This document shows, piece by piece, positions 44,719 to 51,372 of a stretch of 51,372 bases of DNA (position 1 is the stretch's first letter; each line of letters begins with the position of its first letter). This stretch comes from an uncultured Opitutales bacterium (GTDB lineage Bacteria > Verrucomicrobiota > Verrucomicrobiia > Opitutales > UBA953). The stretch covers positions 1-51,372 of the forward strand of contig CAKUQY010000014.1 in the NCBI GenBank assembly GCA_934675585.1, in the 5' to 3' direction. The position numbers and the translations under genes are program-made. The notes beneath the pieces were generated by a model. The model worked only from the letters and a program-made list of their open reading frames with translations, searched no databases and was not told where the DNA came from.

Positions 44719-45240
44719 TTAATGTTCTTGCAAAAAATAAAAATCAGACGAATATCCAAAATCATCACTCAAATAAATGTTCATCGTTTTTTTAAAATTT
44801 TCAAACGATATATTAACTTTTTCTTCAATATTTTTCACCGACAATTCATGACCAGATAATTTTACATCTCGAAGAAAGCCGCTATTAATCGGCTCGTATT
44901 CAGGAAACTCATAAATGGAAAACATTGAATCTTTTATTAATTTTGAGACAATCTGCCAAAAATTATTTCCTTTTATCAAATAATCGAAACAATGAATGTT
45001 TAAAACAAGTTCATTCTCTTTTAAATTTAAATCTATTTTTAATCCCTTTTCTTTTAAAAACCACTCATTTATTTTTCGAGAATACAAAATAAATGCGCGT
45101 TCCTTTATTGAATAATCTATTCCTGTTTCATTCACTTTATATACTTTTATTTCTTTATAAACAGGTCTATTAATCACAAAAACAAAAATGCCTGTGATAA
45201 CAAAAAAAACAGCAACAATTAATTTATTCAAATAATTCAC
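44719..45240 (-). CDS. Membrane-anchored paralogue of the candidate Rhs immunity lipoprotein
   Basis: The 173-residue product has an N-terminal membrane anchor (about 6-24) and a basic, Lys/Asn/Ile-rich body facing outward. It resembles the next protein upstream: both have a Tyr, then KIN(E/Q)W and a short hydrophobic segment, followed by a similar spacing of aromatic residues. It overlaps that gene by 17 bases. DNA is AT-rich and contains no GGGAACG word. No family is recognised. Position after an Rhs tip makes it a candidate immunity protein, or a duplicate of one. Confidence 0.65.
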   Translation of the reverse strand: MNYLNKLIVAVFFVITGIFVFVINRPVYKEIKVYKVNETGIDYSIKERAFILYSRKINEWFLKEKGLKIDLNLKENELVLNIHCFDYLIKGNNFWQIVSKLIKDSMFSIYEFPEYEPINSGFLRDVKLSGHELSVKNIEEKVNISFENFKKTMNIYLSDDFGYSSDFYFLQEH

Positions 45241-45733
45241 GCGGATATTGCTCCATTTTTTTCAAAAAATATTGAAACGAATTATCTACGGCGATCTTCA
45301 ATTTTTCGGAATTTTTATTCTCAAAATACAATTCCAATTCTATTCCAGGTCTTATATAATTTTCATTGCAAAATGATTCATATTCTCGTTTGGATTCGTT
45401 TAAATTTTTTAACAAAATAATCCAATAATTTTTATTAACACAATAAAAATCGGAGGAATTAACTACTAGCGTATCACCATAAACGTCCCAATATAAATAA
45501 GATGACTTTGCATAAGTTTTTGAGGAAAATCCTTGTTCGTTTAACCATTGATTTATTTTTTTATAATACAAATCCAAATATTTCTTTTTCATCGCATTCA
45601 ATTCTTCTATGTTCCTATTAGAATTTGGAGTTGAAATAATTCCTACTCCCGTTTTTATAACGAACACACCTGATATTCGTTCCCCACAAGACATAAAAAA
45701 AAGTAAAATAAGAAAAAATAAATACTTTATCAT
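45224..45733 (-). CDS. Candidate immunity lipoprotein for the first Rhs tip
   Basis: From the ATG at 45733 the protein has 169 residues with a lipoprotein signal (lipobox FMSC). The body is rich in Lys, Asn and Tyr. Its ATG overlaps the Rhs stop codon as ATGA, so the two genes are translationally coupled, which is typical for toxin and immunity pairs. Lipidation would place it in the periplasm or envelope, matching a toxin that acts there. One GGGAACG word lies near 45679. I recognise no known family. Confidence 0.65.
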   Translation of the reverse strand: MIKYLFFLILLFFMSCGERISGVFVIKTGVGIISTPNSNRNIEELNAMKKKYLDLYYKKINQWLNEQGFSSKTYAKSSYLYWDVYGDTLVVNSSDFYCVNKNYWIILLKNLNESKREYESFCNENYIRPGIELELYFENKNSEKLKIAVDNSFQYFLKKMEQYPRELFE

Positions 45734-47205
45734 TTTTGATGTTCTTTGATACATTTTTCTAGCGCTTTTTGTGCATTAATAAGTTGTTTTTCTAAAACCT
45801 TAACCTCATTCGAAAAAAAATTAATATTTTGAGAAATTTCTTTTTGATCGTTTTCGGAATCATAATAATTCCCCGGTATTGAATGATATAAATTGTCTGC
45901 TAACCCTATTTTTGCCTTCATTAAACGTATTGCAATATCATTAACCGAAATATATTGGTCTTGGCAGTAATCGCCACAAATTTCAACTTCATTATATGAA
46001 AGTATAATCTTTTGATATTCTTCATATATTTTTTTTCGGTCCAAATAATGCTGTTCTTCATGCATATAAAGTTTACTTTTTTTTCTAAATATATTATTGG
46101 GATGCTCAAATAAAATATTTTCACTATGATATGTTACACTACTAAATCCACCGCCTCGAACGTCCAATGCAAAAATATCATCTCCAAATATTTTTCTCTT
46201 TTTAAGTTTTATTCCAACTTGAAAAGGAGTAAGAGTAACTTGAATATACGCTTCTCTGCCGTTCAATTTAGATGAATACGGACTAACTTTAACAATATTT
46301 GTATTTTGATATGGTTCGATTTTAATCCCAACATATCCAAGCAAATCATATAGATTTAATAAATTATTCCCGCAAAAGCAATACAAATTCAACCCGCCTT
46401 GTTCTTCAATTGGGTCGCGGGCGAGGAAGCGTCCGAGCGCGGGCGAGTAGTGGCGGTAATTGTAATAGACGAGGTTGAGTTCGGAATCGCAGATTTCCGA
46501 CGACCATTGGAGCGGATTCGCGGGAACGGCGGTGCCGGAGGGCGTTCCCGCGGAAACGTTCCCGAACGGTGCGTAGTCGTAAGTCGCGGCGACGTTCCCG
46601 TAGAAGTCTACGAGCTCGCAGACGTTTTTCGTCAGATCGACCGTCGGGAAATAAACGTTGTCGCCGACGATTGAAATCGCGAGCGGACGCGTCGCCGTTT
46701 CCTCCGTCGGATCCCAGTAAATCACGCGTTTCAGCGCAGGTTCTTGCGTTCCCGCGACGTCGAACGCCGCGATTTGCAGGAAGCCGCGATAGGCGTAGCG
46801 TTCGTGCAGAACGAGCGTTCCCGCGACGGACACTTTTTTCTCGAAGCGCCGACCGAGCGAATCGTAGCCGCACTCGACCACGGTCTGCGTTCCCGCGTTT
46901 TCAAAACGCACCGGACGGTTTTCTCCGTTGCAGGAAACGCTCCACGTTCCCGTGGTCGTTTTTATCAGCGTCGCGTTCCCGTCGGCGTCGTAGGTCGGCG
47001 TGAACGCCTCCGTCTCGGTTATGGTAGCGTATTGATTCAGCGCGTTCGCCGTGTAGGCGAGCTGCGTTCCCGCTTCGGAAGCGGTTGCGCGGTTCCCGAT
47101 ATGGTCAAAAGCATACGCATAAGCGGCGTTCCCGAGTGTCGCGGAAGTCAGCTCCGAGCGCGTGTTGCAGCCGAACGAATCGTTTTGTATTTTTATTGCA
47201 AACAT
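45730..47205 (-). CDS. Rhs-family fragment 1 with HExxH (zinc-protease-like) C-terminal tip
   Basis: The 491-residue frame has two parts. Residues 8 to about 280 are Rhs core (RSELTSATLG, HIGNRATASE, YDADGNATLI, ENRPVRFENAG), ending with the family's hallmark YNYRHYSPALGRFLARDPIE and GGLNLYCF. After that the sequence changes to AT-rich DNA (45730-46336) coding a tip of about 200 residues with HEEQH at 46048-46062, a HExxH motif typical of zincin metalloproteases. The frame begins abruptly in the middle of the repeat region, so this is a 5'-truncated (orphan) Rhs. It is followed by the lipoprotein gene with an ATGA overlap. Confidence 0.85.
   Translation of the reverse strand: MFAIKIQNDSFGCNTRSELTSATLGNAAYAYAFDHIGNRATASEAGTQLAYTANALNQYATITETEAFTPTYDADGNATLIKTTTGTWSVSCNGENRPVRFENAGTQTVVECGYDSLGRRFEKKVSVAGTLVLHERYAYRGFLQIAAFDVAGTQEPALKRVIYWDPTEETATRPLAISIVGDNVYFPTVDLTKNVCELVDFYGNVAATYDYAPFGNVSAGTPSGTAVPANPLQWSSEICDSELNLVYYNYRHYSPALGRFLARDPIEEQGGLNLYCFCGNNLLNLYDLLGYVGIKIEPYQNTNIVKVSPYSSKLNGREAYIQVTLTPFQVGIKLKKRKIFGDDIFALDVRGGGFSSVTYHSENILFEHPNNIFRKKSKLYMHEEQHYLDRKKIYEEYQKIILSYNEVEICGDYCQDQYISVNDIAIRLMKAKIGLADNLYHSIPGNYYDSENDQKEISQNINFFSNEVKVLEKQLINAQKALEKCIKEHQK
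46592..46948. repeat. Rhs core direct repeat, copy 1 (pairs with 50949-51305)
   Basis: Over 357 bases I see a single mismatch (46657 against 51014) and no gaps with the segment at 50949-51305. The flanks are more diverged. The second Rhs fragment at 47.7-49.3 kb carries a visibly different version. Confidence 0.9.
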
Positions 47206-47251
47206 TATTTTTTAATTTTCAGAAAAAGAGAAGTAAATACCAATATTAAAA

Positions 47252-47686
47252 TTATTTTGACTTCATTTTTAAAGAATACATTTTTTTTAGATTTTCAATC
47301 GATACTGAAATTTCTTTGTGCGCTATATCGCCATATAATGGTATTGATACATATTTTAACCACAATATTAATGTTGTTATTTGTGCTCTCGTAAAAAAAA
47401 TATACTCATTTATAACTGAAATATTAGAAAGCCAGTAAATTACGCCATCTGCAAATGTTCCAATATATTCTTTACCTTTTAATAAACTATTTAATTCAAC
47501 CAATAATGGCGTAGATATAAGTTTTAACGAGTCAACACTTCTGTATTTTGATAGAGAATAACACAAATTAATATAACTCTCTGAATTCCTATCAATTTTT
47601 TTTATTAAATCTTTAGTCGGGAAAAACCTAAAAATAAGTTTTCTAACAAAAATTAAAATTGCTCTATGCTTATAATTATTTTCCAT
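47252..47686 (-). CDS. Candidate immunity protein for the second Rhs tip
   Basis: The 144-residue protein is basic and rich in Lys, Ile, Leu and Ser, with hydrophobic stretches near residues 95-115. It starts 16 bases behind the stop codon of the second Rhs fragment and ends just before the first fragment. AT-rich, with no GGGAACG word. No family is recognised. The assignment as immunity rests only on position. Confidence 0.55.
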   Translation of the reverse strand: MENNYKHRAILIFVRKLIFRFFPTKDLIKKIDRNSESYINLCYSLSKYRSVDSLKLISTPLLVELNSLLKGKEYIGTFADGVIYWLSNISVINEYIFFTRAQITTLILWLKYVSIPLYGDIAHKEISVSIENLKKMYSLKMKSK

Positions 47687-47702
47687 AAAGTAGAAACTTT
47701 AC

Positions 47703-49229
47703 TTAGCCGATAAATTCAATTGCGCCTATAATTCCTCCGACAATTGCAGCAATAGGAACCGTTATAATTTCTTCTGGAACCAATGCTTGTGGACCAGCAT
47801 TTCCTGCAATTACAACAGCAACAATTGATGCCGTCGCTCCTGATAAAATCGCAATCCATATTGTATCATCATTTGATTCTATTGGATATTGAGGTTCTAT
47901 AATATATTTATTTGCAAGTTGATCTGCAAATTTAGGATAAGGGAAAGGCGAACAAGGCGGATCACCATCATCTTTACAAACATCTTTCCATTTTTTGAGT
48001 TTATTTTTTAGTCCATTTTGTAAATTTTTTATTTCCTCATAATGACCACCCGGTTTTGTTATTCCATGTGCATGGATAAACCCACCTTTTCCGTCTTTTA
48101 TAGGATCGTATTTATCTATTTCTTTTTTTAAAGAATTTGAAAGACTCTCAATTTTTTGAATTAGTTCTCGACATAGTCGTTCAATGTATTTTAAACCTAA
48201 ATAATCTGTTTTAAAGAAATCATTTTTTAAAAAGCAATACAGATTCACTCCTCCTTGTTCCTCGATGGGGTCGCGGGAGAGCCACCTGCCGTCGGTTGGC
48301 GAGTAGTGGCGGTAGTTGTAGTACACGAGACCGAGCTCGGAATCGTAGAACTCGGACGAGAACCGGAACGGGTTCGCGGGAACGGCGGAGCCGGAGGGCG
48401 TTCCCGCGGTGACTGCGCCGAAGGGGGCGTAGTCGTAGGTCGCCGCTATGTCCCCGTAGAAATCCACGAGCTCGCAGACGTTTTTCGTCAGATCGATCGT
48501 CGGGAAATAGAGGTTGTCGCCGAGGATGTTAATCGCGAGCGGACGCGTCGCGGTCGGTTCTTCGGGATCCCAGAAAATCACGCGCTTGAGCGCAAAACTT
48601 TCCGTTCCCGCGGCATCCGTCGAAACGTCGAACGCCGCGATCTGCAGATAGCCGTCGCAAACATAGCGTTCGTGCAACGTGAGCGTTCCCGCGACGGTCA
48701 CTTTTTTCTCGAAGCGGCGTCCCTGCGAATCGTAGGCGCACTCGACGATGGTCTGCGTCGCCGCGTTTTCGAAGCGGATCGGACGGTTCTCGCCGTTGTA
48801 GGAGATCGACCACGTTCCCGTGGAAGTCTGAACCAAAGTCGCGTTCCCGTCGGCATCGTAGGTCGGAGAGAACGTCAGGGGAGAAGCGACATTCCTGTCG
48901 CTTTGTTCGGAATCGCTTTCGGAGGGGTTTTCGGGAAGCGACTGGAAAGTCGCTTCCCCGGAAGAGAGGATTTCCGAATACTGGTTGAGGGAGTTCGTCA
49001 CGTAGGCGAACTGCGTTCCCGTCTCCGTCGCCGTGCTGCGGTTGCCGACGTAGTCGAACGCGTAGGCGTATTCATCGGAACCGAGCGTCGCGGAATTCAG
49101 CTCGCTCCGCGCGTTGTAACCGAAGGAATCCGAGCGCGCGGCGGCGCTCCCGCGCGTCTGCGTCCGCGCGGAAACGCGACCGAGCGCGTCGTGGCTGCAA
49201 GGATAAGACATTTTTATGGATTTTCGCAT
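47703..49229 (-). CDS. Rhs-family fragment 2 with hydrophobic glycine-rich C-terminal tip
   Basis: Read from the ATG at 49229 (or 49211) the frame gives about 508 residues. The core shows SYPCSHDALGRVSA, RSELNSATLG, YDADGNATLV, ENRPIRFENA, and ends YNYRHYSPTDGRWLSRDPIE. The tip (47703-48200) has a charged segment with HAHGITKPGGHYEE and KNKLKKWKDVC, then ends in a hydrophobic Gly/Ala/Ile-rich region with small-residue spacing (GNAGPQALVPEE, VGGIIGAIEFIG). The latter suggests membrane insertion. It starts within the Rhs repeats, so it is truncated at the N-terminus. A longer reading from 49331 would overlap the lipoprotein gene. Confidence 0.82.
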   Translation of the reverse strand: MRKSIKMSYPCSHDALGRVSARTQTRGSAAARSDSFGYNARSELNSATLGSDEYAYAFDYVGNRSTATETGTQFAYVTNSLNQYSEILSSGEATFQSLPENPSESDSEQSDRNVASPLTFSPTYDADGNATLVQTSTGTWSISYNGENRPIRFENAATQTIVECAYDSQGRRFEKKVTVAGTLTLHERYVCDGYLQIAAFDVSTDAAGTESFALKRVIFWDPEEPTATRPLAINILGDNLYFPTIDLTKNVCELVDFYGDIAATYDYAPFGAVTAGTPSGSAVPANPFRFSSEFYDSELGLVYYNYRHYSPTDGRWLSRDPIEEQGGVNLYCFLKNDFFKTDYLGLKYIERLCRELIQKIESLSNSLKKEIDKYDPIKDGKGGFIHAHGITKPGGHYEEIKNLQNGLKNKLKKWKDVCKDDGDPPCSPFPYPKFADQLANKYIIEPQYPIESNDDTIWIAILSGATASIVAVVIAGNAGPQALVPEEIITVPIAAIVGGIIGAIEFIG

Positions 49230-49276
49230 GCCACCCTCGAAGAAAGATGTGTCACAAGCCTTTGATACTACGCATA

Positions 49277-50167
49277 TCAAATCTCTTCGCCGATAAAAAT
49301 GCGATTCTGTTTGCTTGGGACAATCCCCCATCGTTTTACGTGATGAGGCAGCCTCTCATCAAATTTTTTAACGGAAGAAACATCGTATGAGCTTGAAGGA
49401 AAATCAATAAACCATTCAGCTGTATCCACTTCCTCATCCTTAAAAAAATACAGCATCGTCACGCGTTCATCAGCCAGAATTTCATCAAATTTATATTTTC
49501 TATTTTTAAAAATGCATGTATAAATATCATAACAAAGTGCAGCGTCGTCAACTTCTCCATGAGGAGGCTTTCCTTGCCAAAGATGAAGACATTCTTCGAC
49601 TGAAAGCCCCCTGTATCGAGCTTTGTCCAAATTTACACCAAAAAGAGATCCACACAATCTAAGCAAAAAACTCATATCATTATAGCGGAATGCGATACCT
49701 ATATCATCCCTGTCTTCCAAGGAATATGCATATGACACACACACTTCTATATTACTACTAGATTCCAAAGAGGGAACAACGCCCAATATATTCTCATTCA
49801 TTAATCCTGCTATTTTTCTCGGATAAATTCTTATTGGTAAAACAGCCGTCGACGCATTTTCACAAATTTTAAAATACCCGCCAATCTTTTTAAAGAGCGT
49901 ATCGGATTCATCAAGTCGTATTTTTATCTCAAAAGGGAAAGCAGGATTCTTTACATCTTTAAAAGATAGTATGATCTCCACACCATTAAGCTCCATTCCG
50001 ATCTTAGAATAAATTTCGACGCCGATGAAGTCCATGGTATTTAAATCAACGAAAAGAACAGGAGAATCTCTAAGATTCCCCAATATCTTCTTCTCGGGAA
50101 TTTTTACAGGGATCACGCATCCAGAAAGCAGTAAAAGCATTCCTCCCAAAACACATCTTAACCTCAT
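49277..50167 (-). CDS. Candidate immunity lipoprotein for the third Rhs tip
   Basis: The 296-residue protein has a lipoprotein signal with lipobox LLSGC (Cys17). The body is a mix of beta strands and acidic residues; no family is recognised. It starts three bases after the stop codon of the third Rhs fragment and stops just before the second. There is no GGGAACG word inside. Envelope location would fit a periplasmic toxin. Confidence 0.6.
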   Translation of the reverse strand: MRLRCVLGGMLLLLSGCVIPVKIPEKKILGNLRDSPVLFVDLNTMDFIGVEIYSKIGMELNGVEIILSFKDVKNPAFPFEIKIRLDESDTLFKKIGGYFKICENASTAVLPIRIYPRKIAGLMNENILGVVPSLESSSNIEVCVSYAYSLEDRDDIGIAFRYNDMSFLLRLCGSLFGVNLDKARYRGLSVEECLHLWQGKPPHGEVDDAALCYDIYTCIFKNRKYKFDEILADERVTMLYFFKDEEVDTAEWFIDFPSSSYDVSSVKKFDERLPHHVKRWGIVPSKQNRIFIGEEI

Positions 50168-50170
50168 CGC

Positions 50171-51372
50171 TCACTTCCCTCTCTCGGCTTTTGCTTTGCA
50201 CATCGATATAAGTCCCTCTCGCCATTGCTGGCAATTATTTACCGGTAAAGCGTAAATATCCGGATCTCCTTGCTGCTTCACAATCTCTTTTGAAAGGCAT
50301 CCTTCAAACACTTCAATATCATAGTCGCACTGGTTCAATACCACTGGTGACGCTTTTACATCATACTTTCCTTCCGGATCAGAGAACGGTTCTGGAATTT
50401 TCACCTCTCCTTTATAAATGAATTTCGATTTGTCATCACCCGGATAAAATCCTGCACTTCCGCCAGGATATTCAATCCACGAATGCTGAAGCAGCCAACT
50501 TATTCCCATTCGACCATATACATCTTTCCTCGTGAATTTAGTCGACAATTCTTTTCGATCCAACAAGTAGAATCCTTCTCCTCCCCAAAGAGATTTTTTA
50601 CCAGCACGATTTACGCAACACTGCTTATCTGTATAATACTTTTTGCCATTACAACAAGCCCCGTAAAGCCAATCGCGAAATATTCCCTCCTCTCCATTAA
50701 AATCCATACCATTGATAGGACGGTTTGCTACAAACGCATACAGATTCCATCCTCCTTGTTCCTCAATTGAATCTCTGCTTAGCCATCTTCCGTCGGCGGG
50801 GGAGTAGTGGCGGTAATTGTAATAGACGAGGTCGAGCTCGGAGTCGCAGATTTCCGACGACCATTGGAGCGGATTTGCGGGAACGGCGGAGCCGGAGGGC
50901 GAGGCGGCGGACACGTTCCCGAACGGCGCGTAGTCGTAAGTCGCGGCAACGTTCCCGTAGAAGTCTACGAGCTCGCAGACGTTTTTCGTCAGATCGACCG
51001 TCGGGAAATAAACATTGTCGCCGACGATTGAAATCGCGAGCGGACGCGTCGCCGTTTCCTCCGTCGGATCCCAGTAAATCACGCGTTTCAGCGCAGGTTC
51101 TTGCGTTCCCGCGACGTCGAACGCCGCGATTTGCAGGAAGCCGCGATAGGCGTAGCGTTCGTGCAGAACGAGCGTTCCCGCGACGGACACTTTTTTCTCG
51201 AAGCGCCGACCGAGCGAATCGTAGCCGCACTCGACCACGGTCTGCGTTCCCGCGTTTTCAAAACGCACCGGACGGTTTTCTCCGTTGCAGGAAACGCTCC
51301 ACGTTTCTGCGGCAGTGCGGTATGCCCATTGATGTCGCAGGTCATATCGATGTTTCCGAGGCGGGGAAAAAT
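50171..51372 (-). CDS. Rhs-family fragment 3 with papain-like C-terminal tip, runs off the right edge
   Basis: The core, clear from WSVSCNGENRPVRFENAG down to YNYRHYSPADGRWLSRDSIE and NLYAF, is nearly identical in DNA to fragment 1. The tip (50171-50700) is different: CCNGKKYYTDKQCC, then QHSWIEYPGG with GFYPGDD, and VNNCQQWREGLI with an Asn-Cys-x-x-Trp pattern. A His before a Cys in this order suggests a permuted papain-like (NlpC/P60-type) hydrolase fold, but that is inference. No start codon is credible; the sequence near 51310 seems to hold a frameshift relative to other Rhs cores. The 5' part lies outside the window. Confidence 0.78.
   Translation of the reverse strand, partial: FSPPRKHRYDLRHQWAYRTAAETWSVSCNGENRPVRFENAGTQTVVECGYDSLGRRFEKKVSVAGTLVLHERYAYRGFLQIAAFDVAGTQEPALKRVIYWDPTEETATRPLAISIVGDNVYFPTVDLTKNVCELVDFYGNVAATYDYAPFGNVSAASPSGSAVPANPLQWSSEICDSELDLVYYNYRHYSPADGRWLSRDSIEEQGGWNLYAFVANRPINGMDFNGEEGIFRDWLYGACCNGKKYYTDKQCCVNRAGKKSLWGGEGFYLLDRKELSTKFTRKDVYGRMGISWLLQHSWIEYPGGSAGFYPGDDKSKFIYKGEVKIPEPFSDPEGKYDVKASPVVLNQCDYDIEVFEGCLSKEIVKQQGDPDIYALPVNNCQQWREGLISMCKAKAERGK
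50949..51305. repeat. Rhs core direct repeat, copy 2 (pairs with 46592-46948)
   Basis: It is identical to 46592-46948 but for one base. The match ends at 51305, exactly where the third fragment starts to diverge. Confidence 0.9.

Noticed and set aside
48255..49265. Plus-strand frame of 336 codons
   Set aside because: Opposite the second Rhs core; a similar shadow appears opposite each core because of their base composition.
51266..51268. Start of the third Rhs gene at a GTG here
   Set aside because: The codon is the Val inside the conserved ENRPVRF core segment; the frame clearly continues upstream.
44540..51372. Island as a prophage or integrative element
   Set aside because: No integrase, phage structural gene, attachment site or tRNA junction is visible in the window.

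Overview
The window looks like a chromosomal segment of a fermentative bacterium of the Verrucomicrobiota (Opitutae-like). The case is circumstantial. Two secreted proteins end in the PEP-CTERM sorting signal and an exosortase gene is present. There is an M60 (enhancin-like) family protein, a FabV-type reductase, a Na+-pumping decarboxylase operon of the oxaloacetate/methylmalonyl-CoA type, and the remnant of a type III glutamine synthetase. All supported genes lie on the minus strand, so transcription runs from high to low coordinates.

The dominant signal is a highly iterated short word, GGGAACG/CGTTCCC, usually as GCGGGAACG. By eye there are about 65-70 copies in the first 10 kb, where one or two are expected by chance. 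It occurs in both orientations, inside genes (where it writes Val-Pro-Ala, Ala-Gly-Thr, Gly-Asn-Ala and Arg-Glu-Arg) and between them. Inverted pairs form intrinsic terminators. It is scarce in tuf, rplK, nusG, secE and recA and nearly absent from AT-rich, apparently transferred segments. This behaves like the DNA uptake sequences of Neisseriaceae and Pasteurellaceae, but the word differs from those I know.

Layout: 0.6-5.5 kb holds a transglutaminase-like protein, priA, a GxxExxY-family gene and hemB. After a 950-base repeat-rich gap, 6.5-10.7 kb holds a CrtI-like oxidoreductase, dgkA, a DUF1015 gene, miaA and a small membrane protein. Then come the decarboxylase beta, biotin-carrier and gamma genes (10.7-13.2 kb) and ispD. 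14.3-18.9 kb holds a catalytically dead M60-like protein, an FGE-fold lipoprotein, a KamA-type radical SAM enzyme and a LOG-family protein. Next are recA, an outer-membrane-like protein, tRNA-Leu and ileS/DksA-like/lspA (to 25.7 kb). After two PEP-CTERM genes and a repeat-rich gap come fabV, a metallo-hydrolase, an SDR, ruvC, exosortase and a saccharopine-dehydrogenase-like gene (29-35 kb). The block 35.0-37.8 kb runs rpmH, rnpA, a yidD-nadD fusion, rsfS and infC. Next are a VOC protein, a metallo-hydrolase and tuf-trnW-secE-nusG-rplK, then tRNA-Thr and rpoN (to 44.0 kb).

From 44.5 kb to the right edge lies an island of three Rhs fragments. Each has a conserved GC-rich core, a different C-terminal toxin-like tip and a tightly linked AT-rich candidate immunity gene. 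The island abuts a glutamine synthetase gene of which only the 3' end survives.
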